64,000 bases of DNA from Diospyros lotus (lineage: Eukaryota > Streptophyta > Magnoliopsida > Ericales > Ebenaceae), in assembly GCF_014633365.1 (NCBI RefSeq), contig NC_068338.1, positions 24,934,616 through 24,998,615 of the forward strand. The letters run 5' to 3'. The position numbers and the translations under genes are program-made. The notes beneath the pieces are model-generated. The model did no database searches. It was not told the origin of the DNA and saw only the letters and a program-made list of their open reading frames with translations. This document shows positions 59,906 through 64,000 of this stretch, in pieces (within the stretch, counting starts at the first letter, position 1; each line of letters begins with the position of its first letter).

Positions 59906-60640
59906 TGATGTTTTGGCTTTGATATGATTTTGATGATGAAAAACAATTGTATTTTGATTATGAAATAAAGTTAAGAGATTTCAATGTTAAAGAATTTTAT
60001 GATTCCAAATATTCTTTTTCATGTTATCATTTATCGATTCAGTTTTTATAAAAAGAATAGTCGACTATGTGTTTGTGTTCTGTTGACTATACCTATTGAG
60101 AGTCGACTATGTGTATTAGTGCTGTTGACTATGTCTGTCAATAGTCGACTATGTGCCTGAGGATAGTTGACTATATATGGCTTCTATCGACTATTTTTCA
60201 TTTTGTCGATTATCATGTAAGGATAGTCGACTATGGTTTTTCTTCTGTCGACTATGTTTGTATATGATTTTCAAAATCTTCTTCATATTTTTGTATCTGT
60301 CGACTATGTGAATGTCTTTGTCGACTATGGGTAATTTGTGTTAGAAGATAGTCGACTATGCTTTCTTGTTTGTCAACTATGTCTTAGTTTTACTTGAAAA
60401 TATAGTCAACTATACATTATCTTTTGTCAACTATCTCTTTTCACAGAAAGCTTCCAACGGCTAGTTTTTCAAATTCCAACGGTCATAAACGGCTAGTTTC
60501 GAACAAAGCTTTTGGGAAGTCTATAAATACAACTCAAGGATGATCAAGAGAAGACTAATGGATGAGAATGAAATGATTTAAGCTTACTGTTATTCTCATT
60601 TAATGCTCTATTTGAGGATTTCAATTCAAACTCTTCCAAA
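59906..60640 (+). repeat. Plus-strand SIRE-like 3' LTR with motif array and TATA box
   Basis: Starts TGATGTTTTG directly after a polypurine tract (aaaaagggggagat). A TATA box (ctataaata) lies at about 60520. The U3 part carries the 16-motif array listed next. The right border is uncertain, because minus-strand gag sequence begins at about 60640 without a recognisable LTR end. Confidence 0.65.
60060..60431. repeat. Array of 16 near-palindromic gtcgac-type motifs, ~21-bp phase
   Basis: Hexamers gtcgac or one-base variants (gttgac, atcgac, gtcgat, gtcaac), nearly always followed by tat, start at 60060, 60082, 60102, 60123, 60144, 60166, 60186, 60205, 60226, 60247, 60299, 60320, 60351, 60372, 60405 and 60426. 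Most steps are 19-22 bases. The full palindrome tagtcgacta alternates with copies in a ctgtcgactat context. The array lies about 90-460 bp upstream of the TATA box. Confidence 0.9.
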
Positions 60641-61347
60641 ACTTTTTCCTTTAAAAATTCTTTATTGAAGTAATCAAATATTCATTCTTAGATTTTAAAA
60701 CTTCTAATTCATTTGACAATAAATCTAATTGTTTCTGAAGAGCTTTGTTTTTCAAACATAGTTTTTCAAAATTTTGGTATAAATCATTTAAAGCATTCAA
60801 CAACTCTCCATTTGAAAAGGTATCATGATTATCATTTTAGAATTCAAAGAACTAGAGTCATGGACATTTTCAATATCAACACTGTCATCAAAATCATAAG
60901 TAGAAATAGAGGTTACTTCCTCTTCTTCTTGAACTATGAAGCACGAGATGGGATTTGAGCTTTCTTCTTCTTCTCTTTGTTGATGATTCAAGTGATTTTC
61001 AACCTGTAAATTTTCATCAACATGCTCACAACATTTCTTAGTAAGATAAATTGAATCAAGAGTATTGAAAATATCTTTGGCATTAGTGCACTTAGAAATT
61101 TTTGCATAAATATTTTCATGCAAAGCTTGATGCAAAATTTTCATGGCTTTGATATTTAAAACAAAACGGTTTTTGTCATCTTCACTCCAAACGGATTTTG
61201 GTTTTGAAACAAATCCTTTTTGTACAATATACCACAAATTAAAATCAATGGATTGCAAGTAAATACAAATCATTTTTCTCCAAAAATCATAATAAGAACC
61301 ATCAAAGTATGTTCCACATTTGTAGGATAACCTTCTTTAAGAGCCAT
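60640..61347 (-). pseudogene. SIRE-like gag fragment, opposite strand
   Basis: From ATG at 61347 on the minus strand (MALKEGYP), a frameshift occurs after about 25 codons. Then MICIYLQSIDFNLWYIVQKG, SVWSEDDKNRFVLNIKAM and TNAKDIFNTLDSIY appear, then an acidic region. A deletion joins this to coiled-coil text near 60790-60650 (NFEKLCLKNKALQKQLDLLS). It is a paralogue of the plus-strand gag at 57896-59344, but not a recent copy of it. Confidence 0.78.
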
Positions 61348-61388
61348 GGATCTCTCCTTAGGTTGGTAGACCTTGAAACAAGGAGTTA

Positions 61389-61401
61389 GGCTCTGATACC
61401 A
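61389..61401 (-). other. Primer-binding site of the minus-strand SIRE-like piece
   Basis: Minus-strand tggtatcagagcc; next to it only about 40 bp of LTR-like sequence remains before the insertion border at 61443. Confidence 0.8.
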
Positions 61402-61443
61402 ATTGTTTTTCATCATCAAAATCATATCAAAGGTAAAACATCA
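61400..61443 (-). repeat. 44-bp inverted copy of the LTR start at 59906-59949
   Basis: Inverted match at 42 of 44 positions to 59906-59949. It forms the right end of the composite insertion. Confidence 0.9.
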
Positions 61444-62140
61444 GGAAGATCAATCATCTAACTCCTCCTCCTCCAAAAGCCACTGATACCACCTTCCCGG
61501 CATGGGACATTGAAGATTCTCAGATTATGTCATGGTTGTGGAATGCCATGCAACTCGAGGTAAGTAAAAACTACATGTTTTTGGCTTCAACAAAGGAGAT
61601 TTGGGAAACTGTTAGACAAACTTATTCTAAGATCCAGGACGCCTCAGTAATTTTTGAGATTAAAACCAAGATTAGTAGCACTAAACAAGGGAGCTTAACT
61701 GTTACAGAATACTATAATCGGATGAATGGATTGTGGTTAGAGTTAGACCATTATCAAAACATCAAAATGGTATGCAATGAGGATGCTGCAACTCTTAGCC
61801 GAATACTTGAAAGAGATAGGGTTGTGGAATTCTTAGCTGGTCTCAACTCAGAATTTGACCAAGTAAGAGTGCAAATCTTGGGTAGAGAACGACTCTCGTC
61901 CCTCAATGAGGTTTTTGCTATGGTTAGAAGTGAAGAGAATCAGAGGGTTGCTATGCTTAGTGAAACCAACTCAAAAAGTTCAGCCATGGTGTCAAATAAA
62001 GGAGAAGGAGCAAGATTTAGGGCTGGGAAAGCGGAGGTTCAACCTAGAACCTCTAATAGAGAAGGTCTATGGTGCACCTACTGTAAGAAGCCAAGGCACA
62101 CCCGAGATTACTTGCTTTAAGCTCCATGGAAAGGAAGCTG

Positions 62141-62489
62141 TGTTACGACCCTAGGGTTTAGATGGAAAATTGAGAAGAATTCTAGAGAGAAAGAGAGAGT
62201 AATTAGAGGGAGACAACAAGAATAAAAGTAGAACAGAGAGGAAGGGACAACAAGTATTGGAGAAGATTTACAAAGAAAGAGAGAGAGAGAGAGAAAGAAT
62301 GGAGGGAAATTGACAAAGGGAAATTGGAATTCAATTATCATTCATAAGCATGCTATTCTCTAACTACTCAAGCCTATTTATAGGCTTACAATTGGATATA
62401 CTAACAGCTATAATAGAAATACAATCAAAATAAGAAACCAATAATTCGCATGACTATTATATCCCTAGAAATTCCTTGGGGTTGTGACA
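62141..62489 (-). repeat. 3' LTR of a minus-strand Ty3/gypsy element
   Basis: 349 bp with TGTTAC..TGTGACA ends on the plus strand. TATA box on the minus strand (cctataaataggc, about 62370-62382) and a GA-rich run (62278-62297). A polypurine tract (minus gaaggggagggga) abuts at 62490. The element inserted immediately after the outer copia gag zinc-knuckle region. No second LTR was found in the window. It resembles the solo LTR at 49241. Confidence 0.8.
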
Positions 62490-63110
62490 ATCCCCTCCCC
62501 TTCAAACAATTCTTGTCCCCAAGAATTGAAAATTGCTGACCCTGTTCTTCAACCAATTCCAGCCTTAACAATCTGGTTTCTTTTTCGTCTTTTCTTGTTC
62601 TTATCTCTTATCTTCCTTTTCTTTTGCCTTTCCGTGTCTTTTTCTTCAAAACATCAGTACTATGATTTGTTGCAACACCTATTTCAGCCATCCACCCATT
62701 CCTTGTTGCTCTCAAAATTAATTCCAGTTGACCTGTCACACCTTTCACCATATCCTCTCCAACAATAGTGAGTAATTCCAACTGCTCTACAGGCCAAAAC
62801 CCGATTCGATGCTATTGCTCTCCAACAGAAATGCGAACAAGCAAAGCAGCAAGAATCTCATTTCCTTCCATTAAAAATTTCTCCACCTTCTTCCCAAGAT
62901 CTTCTCCTTCCTCATCTTTAGTAGAGGTATCCTCAATTGGAGCATCTTTTACTTCCTGATTGACGGTGTACACCAAAAGCCCCCTTTAGCCAGATATTTC
63001 CTCTAGTGGAACCTTGATAGCTTTTTCAACAATTACCATTACTTCCTTGGCATCATAAGTTGCCTGATCCAATTTAGGTTTTTCCTCATTCTTTGCAGCT
63101 ACCATCCTTA
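62490..63110 (-). mobile_element. 3' internal region of the gypsy element
   Basis: On the minus strand, Glu/Lys-rich text in broken frames leads to QFSILGDKNCLKGRG and the polypurine tract. This resembles the ends of plant chromovirus-like elements. No RT or integrase is present, so the element is truncated around 63110. Confidence 0.55.
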
Positions 63111-63151
63111 TACTTAGGACCATAGTTACCTAATAAGCTCCACCCCCCCGA

Positions 63152-63189
63152 GCACCGCGTTCCAGTACGCGCGCACTGGAACGCGGTGC
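63152..63189. repeat. GC-rich perfect inverted repeat (hairpin)
   Basis: gcaccgcgttccagt (63152-63166) is perfectly inverted at 63175-63189 with an 8-base spacer acgcgcgc. The ggaacgc/gcgttcc word recurs just downstream (about 63200). Confidence 0.9.
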
Positions 63190-64000
63190 GTTTGCGTCTT
63201 GGAACGCTTGGGGACGCGTCCCAGTTCTCCGGTAATGAAGACCCGGGTCCCTGCTGCCATCTTCTTCCTCTCTCTCTGCACCGATATTGTCTTCTTCCTT
63301 TCTCTTTGCAACAGCTCTTCCTTTTTCTCTATAAGAGCTCATGGTTTTTGTCAAGAAGGGGAAGCAGCGACAAGGATCAAATCTTTATAAGTTCTGAAGA
63401 GAGGTTGCAGCAAGTTCCCTATCGTTCGAGCTTCTCAACTCCAAATCGAGGTGACTACGGAATACGGATGACGATGGACAACAAATCTTTGAAGCTTCTT
63501 CAACGATGGAGTACTTTAAGTTGCAGAAGATGAAGATGAGGTTTCCTTCTTCCACTGTGAGGCTTCAAAGTTGTAGCTGGTGGAGAGCAGTTGGTGGGTT
63601 AGCTGGTGGAGAGCAGCTGGTGGGTCTGCTCTGCAGAGAGGCACAGCCACGTGAGTTGTGCCTCACTTTTTGACTTTTTGGCTAAAGTTTTATTGGGACT
63701 CCACAACCCATAATTCCCATTGTACTTTCTAGAAATACACATGGGAAAATCTCATTACATATTAAAATAATATCAAATATAAAGTTTATAAATTAAATAA
63801 AAAATAAATTTATTCTATAAAATAATATCAAATATAAAACTTCTAAATTACCAGCCTTAGTTACACGAAAAACATAAATTTATTTCATTAAGCAATATCA
63901 GGACTTATAAATTAAGTTCATAATAGAAAAATGAACTTAATAATAAGACATTCTTTTCACTACATGCACAGTTTCGATCTTCTAGAGCAAGTAAAATATA
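63190..64000. other. No gene recognised
   Basis: CT-rich then AT-rich. A short plus-strand frame from 63235 (MKTRVPAAIFFLSLC) looks signal-peptide-like but ends after about 50 codons and resembles nothing known. A 24-bp tandem repeat (agctggtggagagcag) occurs at about 63576-63624. Confidence 0.4.

Larger units (their letters stand above)
57368..61443. mobile_element. Composite SIRE-like insertion with 5-bp target duplication
   Basis: Bounded by ggaag at 57363-57367 and 61444-61448, with ends TGTTAG.. and ..ACATCA. Left to right: a 0.5-kb LTR-like segment (57368-57890), a plus-strand gag without pol, a 3' region with purine tracts (gggggag) and a plus-strand LTR starting at 59906, then a minus-strand gag piece with its own primer-binding site (61389-61401) and a 40-bp LTR stub. 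Two retroelement pieces in opposite orientation share one insertion event, as the single target duplication shows. No integrase or RT is encoded. Confidence 0.75.
57210..62120 (+). pseudogene. Outer copia gag, split by a later insertion
   Basis: The N-terminal part starts at ATG 57210 (MATGEST..., with SYRLDDRNYLQWAQLVRTFL) and breaks at 57367. The rest resumes at 61449 and runs to a stop at about 62120, with TTFPAWD, IMSWLWNAMQ, EIWETVRQTYSK, LTVTEYYNRMNGLW and the start of a zinc knuckle (CTYCKKPRH). Both parts lie in one reading frame when the 4,076-bp insert and one copy of its 5-bp duplication are ignored, so gag was open when the insertion occurred. Near the end a frameshift spoils the zinc knuckle, and the gypsy LTR at 62141 follows immediately; protease and pol are absent. 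Gag would form the particle; this copy is dead. Confidence 0.85.

Noticed and set aside
60060..60431. CRISPR array
   Set aside because: Short degenerate palindromes of 6-10 bp inside an LTR with TATA box; eukaryotic context and no cas genes.
62484..62959. Plus-strand frames over the gypsy 3' region
   Set aside because: Antisense to the element's own purine-rich 3' region; no domain.
63235..63390. Small secreted-peptide-like frame
   Set aside because: Signal-like hydrophobic start only; CT-rich repeats generate Leu/Ser/Phe codons by chance.

Overview
The window is nuclear DNA of a flowering plant, most likely a dicot. Genes are split by GT-AG introns, the intergenic DNA is very AT-rich, and Ty1/copia, Ty3/gypsy, LINE, SINE and MITE elements are abundant. 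Protein families that are typical of land plants confirm this. No bacterial-type operon, CRISPR array or rRNA gene is present, and I recognise no tRNA gene.

Layout. 1-1275 is the 5' end of a deleted minus-strand copia element. 1334-4510 holds two diverged direct repeats of about 0.5 kb that flank a MITE, a tRNA-type SINE with perfect 15-bp target duplications, and the first exon of a methyl-CpG-binding-domain (MBD) gene. 5394-8127 is a three-exon coiled-coil gene of the At5g41620/BRANCHLESS-TRICHOME-like family. 8.2-21 kb is gene-poor, with microsatellites, a MITE, a decayed LINE (16.5-18.1 kb) and a GC-rich island bounded by a 14-bp direct repeat. 21082-22107 is an intronless F-box gene with a C-terminal membrane anchor. 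A MITE with 9-bp target duplications lies at 22.9 kb.

26361-40071 is a ten-exon minus-strand gene for a leucine-rich-repeat protein (At5g22320-like, 501 aa). Every junction keeps the reading frame. Its 10.4-kb third intron carries a nearly intact Ty3/gypsy chromovirus (33351-38725) in the same orientation as the gene. The two 329-bp LTRs differ at only two positions, and gag and pol share one frame interrupted by a single UAG. The intron also holds a LINE fragment.

44876-47983 is the C-terminal part of a divergent DCP1-like mRNA-decapping gene on the minus strand. The exons for its EVH1 domain were not found. A 3 x 101-bp minisatellite and a solo gypsy LTR lie upstream. 52185-53268 is a complete miniature copia derivative. 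From 56631 to the end is a nest of retroelements: a copia element with a duplicated primer-binding site, split in gag by a 4,076-bp composite insertion (57368-61443, TSD ggaag), followed by the 3' end of another gypsy element (62141 onwards). The composite contains a pol-less SIRE-like gag unit, an LTR with 16 near-palindromic gtcgac-type motifs spaced mostly about 21 bp upstream of a TATA box, and a second gag in opposite orientation.

The genes have no evident functional link. They are ordinary nuclear housekeeping or regulatory genes in a repeat-rich neighbourhood. I found no convincing new biological system; the best leads are the phased array in the LTR, the composite insertion, the UAG-separated gag-pol and the GC-rich island.
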